Below are positions 54,161 through 54,247 of a DNA stretch of 54,247 bases, piece after piece. The notes beneath the pieces are model-generated. The model had not been told where the DNA came from. It searched no databases and worked only from the letters and a program-made list of their open reading frames with translations. The position numbers and the translations under genes were made by a program. Source of the DNA: an uncultured Lachnospiraceae bacterium (lineage in GTDB: Bacteria > Bacillota > Clostridia > Lachnospirales > Lachnospiraceae); NCBI GenBank assembly GCA_947177445.1, contig CAMWUL010000017.1:1-54247 (forward strand), given 5' to 3'. The number at the start of each line of letters is the position of its first letter. Within the stretch, counting starts at the first letter, position 1.

Positions 54161-54247
54161 ATGATAACCAATATTGACCGCGTATTCAATGGATCTGTGG
54201 CAATTTATGACTTCATAAAAGGACAGATTCCAGGAATATCAATGGGT
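54161..54247 (+). CDS. Start of an unknown gene, cut by the window end
   Basis: ATG at 54161 follows AAAGGTAGGTAAATGT. The 29 visible residues are MITNIDRVFNGSVAIYDFIK then GQIPGISMG, and the frame is still open at the last base. Too short to assign. It follows the hairpin at 54105. Confidence 0.6.
   Translation, partial: MITNIDRVFNGSVAIYDFIKGQIPGISMG

Overview
The window looks like a chromosomal segment of a Lachnospiraceae-type Clostridia genome. Positions 1 to about 34,000 are moderately GC-rich, have strong AGGAGG-type ribosome binding sites and tight plus-strand spacing, and carry family-typical genes. These include a purE-purM-purN-purD block, a DUF6142 membrane protein, aminoacyl-histidine dipeptidase, a GntR-clpC-radA locus, and a small conserved clostridial protein between clpC and radA. 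From about 34,000 to the end the sequence is accessory. Base composition changes from gene to gene, most products are unfamiliar, and the known families are RNA-repair, partition-like, kinase, phospholipase and vWA proteins.

Layout of the core part: the end of a glycine-rich carbohydrate-binding surface protein; a double GNAT acetyltransferase; a Uma2-family protein on the minus strand; purA and a LysR regulator; a HAD phosphatase, a Nim-like flavoprotein, cardiolipin synthase, pepD, an AI-2E transporter and lacZ. Next comes an ABC exporter operon (ABC, DUF1854, ABC) behind a strong promoter, a 22-codon leader ORF and an intrinsic terminator. It is followed by pyrE, two small membrane proteins, an M29 aminopeptidase, the purine block, a zinc-ribbon/HTH protein, an SH3 membrane protein with a repeat tail, GntR-clpC, radA and tRNA-Trp(CCA).

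The accessory part begins just after tRNA-Trp with short tandem repeats and a ParB-like gene on the minus strand. Divergent from that gene is a promoter, a 26-codon leader ORF and a candidate terminator, then rtcB and prfH. RtcB is an RNA ligase. PrfH is a release-factor homologue known elsewhere to work with the RtcB2 branch in rescuing ribosomes cut in the decoding centre. Downstream are a truncated actin-like (ParM/StbA) gene, a divergent XRE regulator and Hanks-type membrane kinase, a patatin phospholipase with a large partner and a small membrane protein, a vWA protein, cysteine-rich small proteins, and a second complete rtcB.

Two otherwise unknown genes on either side of the second rtcB (50251..50745 and 53185..54096) share a C-terminal domain. 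Its helix and its strand block ending in Ala-Tyr-Pro resemble the C-terminal half of bacterial EndoU/BECR-fold RNases. My working hypothesis is that the island combines RNA repair (two RtcB ligases plus PrfH) with candidate RNA-cleaving proteins. The attenuator-like leader before rtcB-prfH could couple expression to ribosome damage. The RtcB-PrfH pairing is recognisable from motifs; the EndoU link and the leader mechanism are inference.
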